Under the pieces are notes generated by a model, which had not been told where the DNA came from, did no database searches, and was given only the letters and a program-made list of their open reading frames with translations. DNA of 64,000 bases from Rhodobiaceae bacterium (lineage in GTDB: Bacteria > Pseudomonadota > Alphaproteobacteria > RS24), in NCBI GenBank assembly GCA_018673175.1, contig JABHDF010000024.1:44819-108818 (forward strand). Direction: 5' to 3'. Below are positions 1 through 8,449 of this stretch, piece by piece; the first letter of the stretch is position 1, and every line of letters starts with the position of its first letter. The position numbers and the translations under genes are program-made.

Positions 1-1386
1 CTGGCCTTGGTTCGTCGCCAACGCCGCCAAATGGCCGGGCGGGCGTATCCCGAAGTTGGCAATTTGGCACAAAAGTTACTTACGCTTTTGCCTTTTGCGC
101 TGACCGGGTCGCAAGAGCAAGCGGTGGCCGATATTCGTGCCGATATGGCCGAGCCAGTTCGCATGCTGCGCCTATTGCAAGGCGATGTCGGTAGCGGCAA
201 AACCGTGGTCGCCGTGATGGCGATGTTGCAGGCAGCCGAAAGCGGCGCGCAAGCAGCCCTCATGGCGCCGACCGAAATATTGGCACGCCAACACGCTGAA
301 ACCGTAGGGCCATGGCTCGATGCTTTGGGCGTTCGCTGGCAATTAATGACGGCGCGCAATAAAGGAAAACTGCGAGCCCAAAGCCTAGAGGCCCTGGCAC
401 AAGGCGACGTGCAAATCGCTATCGGCACGCATGCTTTGTTTCAAGACGATGTGGTTTTCGCTGATTTGGGGCTGGCGGTTGTGGACGAGCAGCATCGGTT
501 TGGTGTGCAACAACGCATGGCCCTGTCGTCGAAAGGCGAAGGCGTCGATGTTTTGGTGATGACCGCCACGCCTATCCCTCGCACGCTGACGCTCACCGCC
601 TATGGCGATATGGATGTTTCGCGCATGCCCGATAAACCGCCCGGTCGTCTGCCAATCGATACGCGGGTCATCTCGATGGACCGATATAGCGATGTGGCGC
701 AAGGGCTTGGCAATGCTATGCGCGAGGGTGCGCGTATTTACTGGGTGTGTCCGTTGGTCAGCGAAAGCGAGCTGGTCGATTTGGCGGCTGCGGAAGACCG
801 GGCCAAAGACCTGCAAAAACTCTATGGCGACAAAGTGGGTTTGGTGCATGGCCAAATGCGGGCGGCTGAAAAAGATGCCGTGATGGCACAATTCATCGCG
901 GGAGAGATAAGCATTTTGGTGGCAACGACGGTGATTGAGGTTGGCGTCAATGTGCCGGAGGCCACAGTGATGGTCATCGAACATGCGGAGCGGTTTGGAC
1001 TGGCGCAATTGCATCAGTTGCGCGGTCGGGTTGGCCGCGGGCTAGATAAGTCGAGCTGTGTGCTGCTCTATCGCGGGCCTTTGGGCGAAACCTCTAAGGC
1101 GCGGCTGTCCATCATGCGCGATACGGAAGATGGCTTTCGGATTGCAGAAGAGGATTTACGCTTACGCGGCGCGGGCGAAGTTTTGGGCACTCGTCAAAGT
1201 GGCCTGCCTTTGTTTCGCTTGGCTAATTTAGAGGCGCATTCAGACTTGCTGCCTGCTGTGCATGACGATGTGAAATTGCTATTGGAGCGCGACCCGCAAT
1301 TGGACAGTCCGCGGGGCAAAGCTTTACGCACCCTGCTCTATTTATTTCGCCGCGATGAAGCGATACGGTTTTTGCAGTCTGGCTAG
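1..1386 (+). CDS. recG: ATP-dependent DNA helicase RecG (5' end outside window)
   Basis: Helicase motifs GDVGSGKTVVA, DEQHRFGVQQR, TATPIPRTL and QLRGRVGRG; open reading continues to the window edge. Confidence 0.95.
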   Translation: MALVRRQRRQMAGRAYPEVGNLAQKLLTLLPFALTGSQEQAVADIRADMAEPVRMLRLLQGDVGSGKTVVAVMAMLQAAESGAQAALMAPTEILARQHAETVGPWLDALGVRWQLMTARNKGKLRAQSLEALAQGDVQIAIGTHALFQDDVVFADLGLAVVDEQHRFGVQQRMALSSKGEGVDVLVMTATPIPRTLTLTAYGDMDVSRMPDKPPGRLPIDTRVISMDRYSDVAQGLGNAMREGARIYWVCPLVSESELVDLAAAEDRAKDLQKLYGDKVGLVHGQMRAAEKDAVMAQFIAGEISILVATTVIEVGVNVPEATVMVIEHAERFGLAQLHQLRGRVGRGLDKSSCVLLYRGPLGETSKARLSIMRDTEDGFRIAEEDLRLRGAGEVLGTRQSGLPLFRLANLEAHSDLLPAVHDDVKLLLERDPQLDSPRGKALRTLLYLFRRDEAIRFLQSG

Positions 1387-1395
1387 GCGCGAAAC

Positions 1396-2052
1396 CTAAG
1401 CGGAAAGAGCCGGCTCTTCATTGGCAATGCCAGCCGAGATAACCATACGGGCGCCATCTTCTACCGTCATGTCGAGGATGGTCAGCTCATCTTCGGGTAC
1501 GAATAGCAAAAATCCGGAAGTCGGATTCGGTGTTGTTGGCAGAAATACCCCAATCATTTTTTTACCCGTGGCGCTATTGATGCGCGGATCGGCGGCTTTG
1601 GTAACAAAGGCGATCGCATGAAGGCCCTTGCGGGGGTATTCGATCAGCGCCACATCTTGAAAGGCCGAGCCATCTTCGCTGACGGCCGTTTGAAACACTT
1701 GTTTCAACATGGTGTAGAGCGCCCCAGCCATAGGGATTTTTCGTATCAACTGGTCGGAAGCCCGCAATAAAAACTGCCCCAAGAAGTTTGCAGTCAAACC
1801 GCCAATAACGGTGAGCAAAATCAAGGCCAAGACAAGCCCCACACCCGGCACGTCGACCGGAAAATAAGTGGTCGGCCAATAGATTTCTGGAATCAGGGGG
1901 CGGAAATAATTATCGAGAAACTCGACAAACCATAGAGCCAGATAAAACGTAATGTAAATGGGCGCGGTAACCACCAGACCCGTTAAAAAATAAGTCCGCA
2001 AAGCTCTCAAAAAGGAGCGGCGTTTCTTCTTTGGTTCTAGCAATTCATTCAT
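1396..2052 (-). CDS. DUF502 family membrane protein
   Basis: Translation RTYFLTGLVVTAPIYITFYLALWF and VFLPTTPNPTSGFLLFVPEDE is typical of the DUF502 family. Confidence 0.85.
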   Translation of the reverse strand: MNELLEPKKKRRSFLRALRTYFLTGLVVTAPIYITFYLALWFVEFLDNYFRPLIPEIYWPTTYFPVDVPGVGLVLALILLTVIGGLTANFLGQFLLRASDQLIRKIPMAGALYTMLKQVFQTAVSEDGSAFQDVALIEYPRKGLHAIAFVTKAADPRINSATGKKMIGVFLPTTPNPTSGFLLFVPEDELTILDMTVEDGARMVISAGIANEEPALSA

Positions 2053-2124
2053 GGCCTAATATGCTTTGATTCCAGCGATGAACGCTAAAAAATTCAGTAA
2101 CTTTCTCAACCGGCAAGCTAAGAA

Positions 2125-2403
2125 TTAAACGATATCGATGAGGGTGGTGAACTCAAGGTTTTCAAAACTATCTACCGAGCCATCCAATAAATCCTCAAGG
2201 GGGGTTTGGTACTGGGATTCGGATTGGGTTAAAGCCTTGGTAAAATTAAGGGTGAGAGCAGACCCGCCAGCGAAGGTCAAAGTAACACCTTCTAAATCGG
2301 TGTCGGAATCTGGGTTGAGCAAGGCGATTTGAATCTCGTCATCGGCGGTTTCAAAATAAGTGTCCGTGCCATTCAGCAAAGTCGCCACTGTCGGAGCCGA
2401 CAT
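2125..2403 (-). CDS. Small acidic hypothetical protein (92 aa)
   Basis: ORF MSAPTVATLLNGTDTYFE..., no overlap with neighbouring genes; family not recognised. Confidence 0.5.
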   Translation of the reverse strand: MSAPTVATLLNGTDTYFETADDEIQIALLNPDSDTDLEGVTLTFAGGSALTLNFTKALTQSESQYQTPLEDLLDGSVDSFENLEFTTLIDIV

Positions 2404-2526
2404 ACTAAAGCTGATCGCCTTCGATTAAGAAGTCCGCCGCAGCCGCCCCGCCGTCAAGGGTGAAAATAAGCTGACTCACAACTCTCCGCCCTTGCCTTGC
2501 CGCAGGCATAATGGCAGGCTCGGCGC

Positions 2527-3537
2527 ATGACGAAAAAAAATCACCCTGCGGCCGAAAAAACAGATGCCAGCGACTTCGAAACGCGAATCGACGAGCTTTG
2601 CCAGTCGCAATTCGGCGCCGGTGTAACAAATTTAAAACGCTTATCGGGCGGCGCAAGCCAGGAGAGCTGGCAATTTATTTGCGATGCCAAAGCCTATGTT
2701 TTGAGGCGAAACCCAGGCGGAAAAAGCGCGTCTCAAAACGCCCTGCCCAAAGCATCGGAAGCCGCGATTATCGATGCGGCTGCAGCGGCCGGAATTTGTG
2801 TCCCGCGTGTCTCTTATATATGCACGCCCTCCGACGACATTGGCGAAGCCTATGTGATGGACTTTATTGAGGGCGAAACCATTGCCCGTAAAATTTTGCG
2901 CGACGCCGAATTTGACGGCGTGCGCCCCGACCTTGCCACGCAATGCGGCGAGGTGCTTGCCCGCCTACATCAGATAGAAGTATCGCCCCTGCTCGACTTG
3001 CCGCATAGCGATGCGGCTGGCGAGTTGAAAAAATACGCTGAATTTTTGCACCAACATAAGCAGCCGCATCCGGTATTTGAATTAGCCGTCAAATGGCTTT
3101 CCGATAATCTGCCGCCACCCCGCGCGCCGGTTTTGGTGCATGGCGATTTTCGCAATGGCAATATTATGGTGTCGCCCGAAGATGGGCTTGTGGCGCTGCT
3201 TGATTGGGAACTAACCCATATTGGCGACCCGATGGAAGACCTCGGCTGGCCATGTGTGCCGTCATGGCGATTTGGCCAACATGATTTGCCGGTTGGCGGC
3301 TTTGGTCAACGGGCCGATTTTTACGCCGCCTATGAGCGTAAAGGTGGCGAGGTCGACGAAGCCTCGGCGCGGTTTTGGGAAATTTTGGGGACGCTCAAAT
3401 GGGGCATTATGTGCGCGGTGCTGATGAGCCGTGCATTTGAAAGCGGCGCCGACCCCTCGGTAGAGCGTGGCTCTATTGGTCGGCGATCGTCGGAAACCGA
3501 GATTGATTTATTACGAATGTTGTTGGAGCAAGACTGA
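2527..3537 (+). CDS. Phosphotransferase family protein (APH/ACAD10-like)
   Basis: Kinase-like motifs VLVHGDFRNGNIMV and ALLDWELTHIGDPMEDLGW. Confidence 0.88.
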   Translation: MTKKNHPAAEKTDASDFETRIDELCQSQFGAGVTNLKRLSGGASQESWQFICDAKAYVLRRNPGGKSASQNALPKASEAAIIDAAAAAGICVPRVSYICTPSDDIGEAYVMDFIEGETIARKILRDAEFDGVRPDLATQCGEVLARLHQIEVSPLLDLPHSDAAGELKKYAEFLHQHKQPHPVFELAVKWLSDNLPPPRAPVLVHGDFRNGNIMVSPEDGLVALLDWELTHIGDPMEDLGWPCVPSWRFGQHDLPVGGFGQRADFYAAYERKGGEVDEASARFWEILGTLKWGIMCAVLMSRAFESGADPSVERGSIGRRSSETEIDLLRMLLEQD

Positions 3538-3944
3538 TGCAAGACCGTCCCGCTGCTGAAGATTTACTCGCCGCCGTGCGAGGTTTTTTAAACGATACGG
3601 CGATGCCTCAATTACAAGGCCATGCCGCTTTTAGCGCGCGAGTGGCTGGCAATGTGTTGGACATTTTGGCTCGCGAGTTGGCGCTGGCACCTGGCTTTCA
3701 AAAGGCAGAAACCCGGCGCCTCAAAGCGCTGTTGGATGTGGGGCCCGATGCCAAGGATGACCTCCTCACCTTGAACCGCGCCTTGTGTGACAAAATTGCG
3801 TCGGGCGAGATGGATTTGTCGACGCCAGACTTGCGCGACCATCTGATTAAGGTCAGCATGGGGAAGCTCGCGATCGATCAGCCTCGGTATCAGGGCTATA
3901 AAACGGCACAAGCAAATAATTGGCCGGAAGAAGAATCGAAATAA
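3537..3944 (+). CDS. DUF6285-type protein
   Basis: Start overlaps the stop of the upstream phosphotransferase; sequence resembles the small partner protein often found next to such phosphotransferases. Confidence 0.7.
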   Translation: MQDRPAAEDLLAAVRGFLNDTAMPQLQGHAAFSARVAGNVLDILARELALAPGFQKAETRRLKALLDVGPDAKDDLLTLNRALCDKIASGEMDLSTPDLRDHLIKVSMGKLAIDQPRYQGYKTAQANNWPEEESK

Positions 3945-4009
3945 TATCGTGTGTGAGAAGACAGTGTAACAAAGCCCGACCCGGGCCAAACAAAGAAAAG
4001 ATTTATCTG

Positions 4010-4108
4010 ATGTATAAAATTATTATTCCAATCGCCCTGAGCCTTGCTCTTGCCGGCTGCGGCATTCCTTTTATTGATATCGATATTCCGATTATTCCAG
4101 GAATTTAA
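4010..4108 (+). CDS. Putative 32-aa lipoprotein/lipopeptide
   Basis: MYKIIIPIALSLALAGCGIPFIDIDIPIIPGI: Lys, hydrophobic core, LAGC lipobox; purine-rich AAAGAAAAG upstream. Confidence 0.5.
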   Translation: MYKIIIPIALSLALAGCGIPFIDIDIPIIPGI

Positions 4109-4114
4109 TCGCCA

Positions 4115-4489
4115 TCAAATATCGCAGGTTTGGCGTAAGTACCTTTTGTACAGCCATGGCGCGATAATGTGATTATAGATTAGGCCGATCCCGCTTCGCA
4201 GGATCGGCCAATTTATTAGGTAAGCCAAATATTTAAATTTCGGCAGGCGCAACCAAAGCGCGATAAACGCCTCCACACCTTGCAGCATCGCCTCGCCTTC
4301 ATGGGCATGGATGGATGAAAGTAAAGTCTCGCGCGAATAGCCCTTGGGTAGGCGGCCGCTGGAGATGTCTTGAAACGCTACCTGCTCGATTGCGTGTTCC
4401 TGCACCATACGTTGATAGACCGCGACTTCTGGCCCGCATAGCGAGCAGGCACCATTAAAGTAGACGGTTAAAGGTTTTGTATTTTTCAT
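4115..4489 (-). CDS. DCC-family thiol-disulfide oxidoreductase-like protein (DUF393)
   Basis: TVYFNGACSLCGPEVAVYQ motif; start chosen at MKNTKPLT. Confidence 0.82.
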   Translation of the reverse strand: MKNTKPLTVYFNGACSLCGPEVAVYQRMVQEHAIEQVAFQDISSGRLPKGYSRETLLSSIHAHEGEAMLQGVEAFIALWLRLPKFKYLAYLINWPILRSGIGLIYNHIIAPWLYKRYLRQTCDI

Positions 4490-4719
4490 TAGTTTAACGC
4501 ATCGCCAGTAGCTTCGGGCTTGCCCTCGCGAAGGGCTACCAAATATTCGATGATTAAGTCCCAAGCCTGCAGCGCTTCGACGTCGCCTTGTGCGGCAAAT
4601 TCAGCCGCCCGCAACGTGGCCACTACTTCCGCGTCCTCGCCATATTGCTGAGTGAGCGTAGCCACCGCTTGCAATACCATTTCGCGTAATTTCTTCTGGT
4701 CGTCTGTTAGCTCATCCAT
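4489..4719 (-). CDS. Small hypothetical protein (76 aa)
   Basis: Charged ORF MDELTDDQKKLREMV... abutting the downstream DUF393 gene start. Confidence 0.6.
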   Translation of the reverse strand: MDELTDDQKKLREMVLQAVATLTQQYGEDAEVVATLRAAEFAAQGDVEALQAWDLIIEYLVALREGKPEATGDALN

Positions 4720-4778
4720 GAATTGTATATAGGTCGCCTCGCAAGGATGGAAAGCCGAAAGAGGTTTCTTACAGAGCG

Positions 4779-5147
4779 TTAAGAGACGGCTAGCCAGGCC
4801 AGTAAAGCCGTGCCGCCCATTAGATAAGCGCCAGGCATTTTCAGTAAAGCCTTATGGCCTCCTAGACCCAGTGCTATGAACAGCAGAGCACCCAAGAAAT
4901 TGACACCAATAATTGGATAGGTCGCAAAGGCAAATTCAGGATAATAAGCGACATAGGCCAAGCTGACGGCGCTGACAAAAAGAAAAATTGTGAAGCTGTG
5001 CCAACTGACCCAACTGAGTGACTTGCTCAATGGGGCTAAGTCGCTTTCTTCTACGTTGCCAATATACTTTATATGTCCTGCAATGCCGTGGAACAGCATA
5101 CCGATAAAGGCGAGCAAAGCGCCAGCCATTAAGAACCAAAAATCCAT
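4779..5147 (-). CDS. Small integral membrane protein (122 aa)
   Basis: About four hydrophobic segments; isolated ORF between other genes on the same strand. Confidence 0.7.
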   Translation of the reverse strand: MDFWFLMAGALLAFIGMLFHGIAGHIKYIGNVEESDLAPLSKSLSWVSWHSFTIFLFVSAVSLAYVAYYPEFAFATYPIIGVNFLGALLFIALGLGGHKALLKMPGAYLMGGTALLAWLAVS

Positions 5148-5173
5148 TTTCGTCTCCCAGTCAAACCCGAAAC

Positions 5174-7006
5174 TTATTCAACGGTCACCGACTTGGCCAA
5201 ATTACGTGGCTGGTCGACATCCGTACCTTTGGTGACGGCAGCATAATAGGCCAGCAATTGCAATGGCAGCGCATAGAGCATAGGGGTAATGAACGCGTCT
5301 AATTTGGGCAGCGCAATCGTCGCCAGACAGCCCTCACCGGCTTTTTCAATGCCTGCTTCGCTGCCCAACATAATCACTTTGCCGCCGCGGGCCATGACTT
5401 CTTGCATGTTCGAAATGGTCTTCTCAAATAGCTCATCGTCGGGGGCAATGGTGATGATAGGAACGCTCTCATCCACCAAAGCAATCGAGCCATGTTTCAA
5501 CTCTCCGGCCGCAAACCCCTCGGCGTGGATATAAGAAATCTCTTTCAGCTTCAGCGCGCCCTCAAGAGCCAAGGGATACATGGTGGCGCGGCCAATGAAT
5601 AAGGCGCTGGTGGTATCGGCAAAGCCTTTGGCAATCTCGCTGATATGGTCTTCGCAAGCCAAGATATCATTGGCGAGGCGCGGTGTCGTTAGCAATAAGT
5701 CGGTCAAGCGCGCTTCTTCTTCTGCCTCGATGGTGCCTTTCACACGGCCCAAACCGATCGCCAAAGTGGCCAGCGCGCCGAGTTGTGCGGTGAAGGCTTT
5801 GGTCGAGGCCACGCCAATTTCGGGCCCTGCATAGGTTGGGAAAGTCACATCCACTTCGCGGCAAATCGAGCTTTCCGGCACATTGACCACGCCAATGGTT
5901 TGAAGCCCATGCGCTTTACAATGATGTAAGGCCGCGAGCGTGTCGGCGGTCTCGCCTGATTGCGAAACAAACACCGCCAAACAATCTTTGTCCATAGGCG
6001 CATCGCGATAGCGAAACTCCGAAGCAATATCGATACTGGCCGGAATGCGCGCATAGCGTTCAATCCAATTGCGCGCGACTTGCGCTGCGAAATAGGCGGT
6101 GCCGCAAGCCACTAAAATCACCCGATTGATTTTGTTAAAATCGAGCTGGTTCTCTGGCAGCAAAACCGCCCGCGCTTCGGGGTCAATATATTGCCCGAAC
6201 GTGCGCGATAGCACTTCGGGTTGCTCGTGAATTTCTTTCGCCATGAAATGACGGTAATTGCCTTTATCGACCATGGCGGCAGAGGCATCGACGGTCTCGA
6301 AGGGGCGCGCCACGGACTGCTCATAGCCTTCTGCTAGCGCGAAAATTTCAGCGCCTGCACGGGTTAAAATCGCCCAATCGCCATCTTTTAAATAGCAAAC
6401 CCGATTGGTAAAGGGGGCCAGCGCAAAGGCATCGGAGCCCAAAAACATTTCGCCTTCGCCCATGCCCAAAGCCAAAGGGCTACCTTTACGCGCAGCTATG
6501 ATTAAGTCGTCACGGCCTTCGACAATCAGGGCAATGGCATAAGCGCCTTCCAACTTGGCGAAAGTCTGCGCTGCAGCTTTTTTAATATCCCCGTTGGCGG
6601 CTAGGTTTTGAGAAAACAAATGCGCCACAACTTCCGTGTCCGTATCCGACGTGAAGTCCACGCCATCGGCAATGAGCTTTTGTTTCAGCTCTTTATAATT
6701 TTCAATAATTCCGTTGTGCACCACCGCCACATGTTCGCCGCGATGCGGGTGCGCATTGGCTTTAATGGCAGGCCCATGCGTGGCCCAACGGGTGTGACCA
6801 ATGCCCAAGCTGCCGCTTAACGGGCGAGCCTCGATCTCTTGGCGCAAGGCTTCCAGTTTGCCCTCGGCCCGACGACGGACAATTTTTCCATCCACCAGCG
6901 TGGCAATGCCCGCGCTATCATAGCCGCGATACTCGAGGCGCTTCAGGCCATCAAAAACCCTTTGGCCGACATCTTGCGTACCAACGACGCCAATAATTCC
7001 GCACAT
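5174..7006 (-). CDS. glmS: Glutamine-fructose-6-phosphate aminotransferase (isomerizing)
   Basis: N-terminal MCGIIGVVG, SIS-domain SQSGETADTLAAL, C-terminal DQPRNLAKSVTVE. Confidence 0.98.
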   Translation of the reverse strand: MCGIIGVVGTQDVGQRVFDGLKRLEYRGYDSAGIATLVDGKIVRRRAEGKLEALRQEIEARPLSGSLGIGHTRWATHGPAIKANAHPHRGEHVAVVHNGIIENYKELKQKLIADGVDFTSDTDTEVVAHLFSQNLAANGDIKKAAAQTFAKLEGAYAIALIVEGRDDLIIAARKGSPLALGMGEGEMFLGSDAFALAPFTNRVCYLKDGDWAILTRAGAEIFALAEGYEQSVARPFETVDASAAMVDKGNYRHFMAKEIHEQPEVLSRTFGQYIDPEARAVLLPENQLDFNKINRVILVACGTAYFAAQVARNWIERYARIPASIDIASEFRYRDAPMDKDCLAVFVSQSGETADTLAALHHCKAHGLQTIGVVNVPESSICREVDVTFPTYAGPEIGVASTKAFTAQLGALATLAIGLGRVKGTIEAEEEARLTDLLLTTPRLANDILACEDHISEIAKGFADTTSALFIGRATMYPLALEGALKLKEISYIHAEGFAAGELKHGSIALVDESVPIITIAPDDELFEKTISNMQEVMARGGKVIMLGSEAGIEKAGEGCLATIALPKLDAFITPMLYALPLQLLAYYAAVTKGTDVDQPRNLAKSVTVE

Positions 7007-7007
7007 A

Positions 7008-8351
7008 TTATTTGTCCTTCTTGGTGTTGGATTTCCGAAACTTCGCGCCCCAGCCCGCAATTTCACGCGGCGGGGCGCGCGTTACCACCAAGGCATCGTC
7101 GGCTACATCTTTCGAGATAGCCGAGCCCGAGCCAAGATACGCGCCTTTGCCAATGGTGACGGGCGCAATCAGCGAAGAGTTGGAGCCGATGAAAGCGCCC
7201 TCGCCTATTTTGGTGATATGTTTGTTATAGCCATCGTAATTGCAGGTAATCGTCCCCGCCCCGATGTTTACGTCCATGCCCAATTCGGCATCGCCGATGT
7301 AAGACAGATGACTGATTTTCGCACCCTTGCCGATGATGGATTTTTTGGTCTCGACGAAATTGCCAATCTTGGCTTCGTCGCCCACTTGCGTGCCAGGGCG
7401 TAGACGCGCATAGGGGCCAATTTGAGCCGCCTTGCCGATGCTCACGCCTTCTAAATGCGTAAACGCTTTAATGACAGTGCCCGCTTCAATTGACACGCCG
7501 GGATTGATTTTTACATTGGGCTCAAGCACCACATCGGCATCTATCTGGGTATCAAAGCTCAAGAATACGCTATCGGGGTCTTGCATGCCGACGCCCGCTT
7601 CGAGAAACGATTGGCGCAAACGCTTTTGCATCAGACCCTCGGCCTTGGCTTGTCCGGCGCGACTATCGACGCCCATGGTGTCTTCAGGCTTGGCCATTAC
7701 CAATCCGGTGCTGGCGCCATCTTGCGAGGCCAGCCCCACAAGGTCTGGCAGATAATATTCGCCTTGCGCGTTGTCCTTATTTAGCTGCGGTAAATATTTG
7801 GCCAAAGCGGTTTGGCTTAACGCCATCGCGCCGCCATTGCACAGGCTAATTTTGCGTGTGGCGGCATCGGCGTCTTTAAATTCCACAATCTGCGTCGGGG
7901 TCTCGCCTTGCATAACAATGCGCCCATAAGCGGCGGCATCTTCTGGCTCGAAGCCCAAAATCGCCAGTTCAGCAGAATGACCCGCCAAATCAGCCAAGAC
8001 GTCGGCGCGCATCAAGGGCGTATCGCCAAACATAACGACCAGACGCTGGTGCTTGGCCGAAGCTTCAAAAGCGGCGGCCACCGCATCGCCCGTGCCCAAT
8101 TGTTCGGTTTGAATGCAATGGGTCAGCGCGCCGTGTAAGCTATCGGCATAGGCGCGCACATTGTCTTGATCGGGTGAGGTGACCAATAGAATTTCGGCGG
8201 CGCCGGCTTGGCGTGCCACAGCAATGGCATGGCCCAGCATTGGGCGTCCGGCAATCTCGTGCAGTACTTTTGGCAAAGCCGAACGCATGCGAGTTCCTTT
8301 GCCAGCGGCAAGAACAATCGCTCCAAACGGAGTGGTGCTGGATGTGCTCAT
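7008..8351 (-). CDS. glmU: Bifunctional UDP-N-acetylglucosamine pyrophosphorylase / glucosamine-1-phosphate acetyltransferase
   Basis: VLAAGKGTRMRSALPKVLHEIAG plus left-handed beta-helix C-terminus GAGTITCNYDGYNKH. Confidence 0.98.
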   Translation of the reverse strand: MSTSSTTPFGAIVLAAGKGTRMRSALPKVLHEIAGRPMLGHAIAVARQAGAAEILLVTSPDQDNVRAYADSLHGALTHCIQTEQLGTGDAVAAAFEASAKHQRLVVMFGDTPLMRADVLADLAGHSAELAILGFEPEDAAAYGRIVMQGETPTQIVEFKDADAATRKISLCNGGAMALSQTALAKYLPQLNKDNAQGEYYLPDLVGLASQDGASTGLVMAKPEDTMGVDSRAGQAKAEGLMQKRLRQSFLEAGVGMQDPDSVFLSFDTQIDADVVLEPNVKINPGVSIEAGTVIKAFTHLEGVSIGKAAQIGPYARLRPGTQVGDEAKIGNFVETKKSIIGKGAKISHLSYIGDAELGMDVNIGAGTITCNYDGYNKHITKIGEGAFIGSNSSLIAPVTIGKGAYLGSGSAISKDVADDALVVTRAPPREIAGWGAKFRKSNTKKDK

Positions 8352-8449
8352 AGCAAAGCGCCCTTTCTGACAAGCCCTCATGTATGAGCCAGTGTATAGG
8401 GGGCGTTGCTAGAAAGCTGAAATCAAACAGTTTTGCGTAATGTTACGGC

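Noticed and set aside
385-1014. 209-aa antisense ORF inside recG
   Set aside because: Lies wholly antisense to a well-supported helicase gene; His/Arg-rich composition typical of the shadow frame of a GC-biased coding strand.
6900-7100. glmS riboswitch/ribozyme or other riboswitch upstream of glmS
   Set aside because: glmS starts 1-2 bp after glmU's stop codon, leaving no leader space for such an element.
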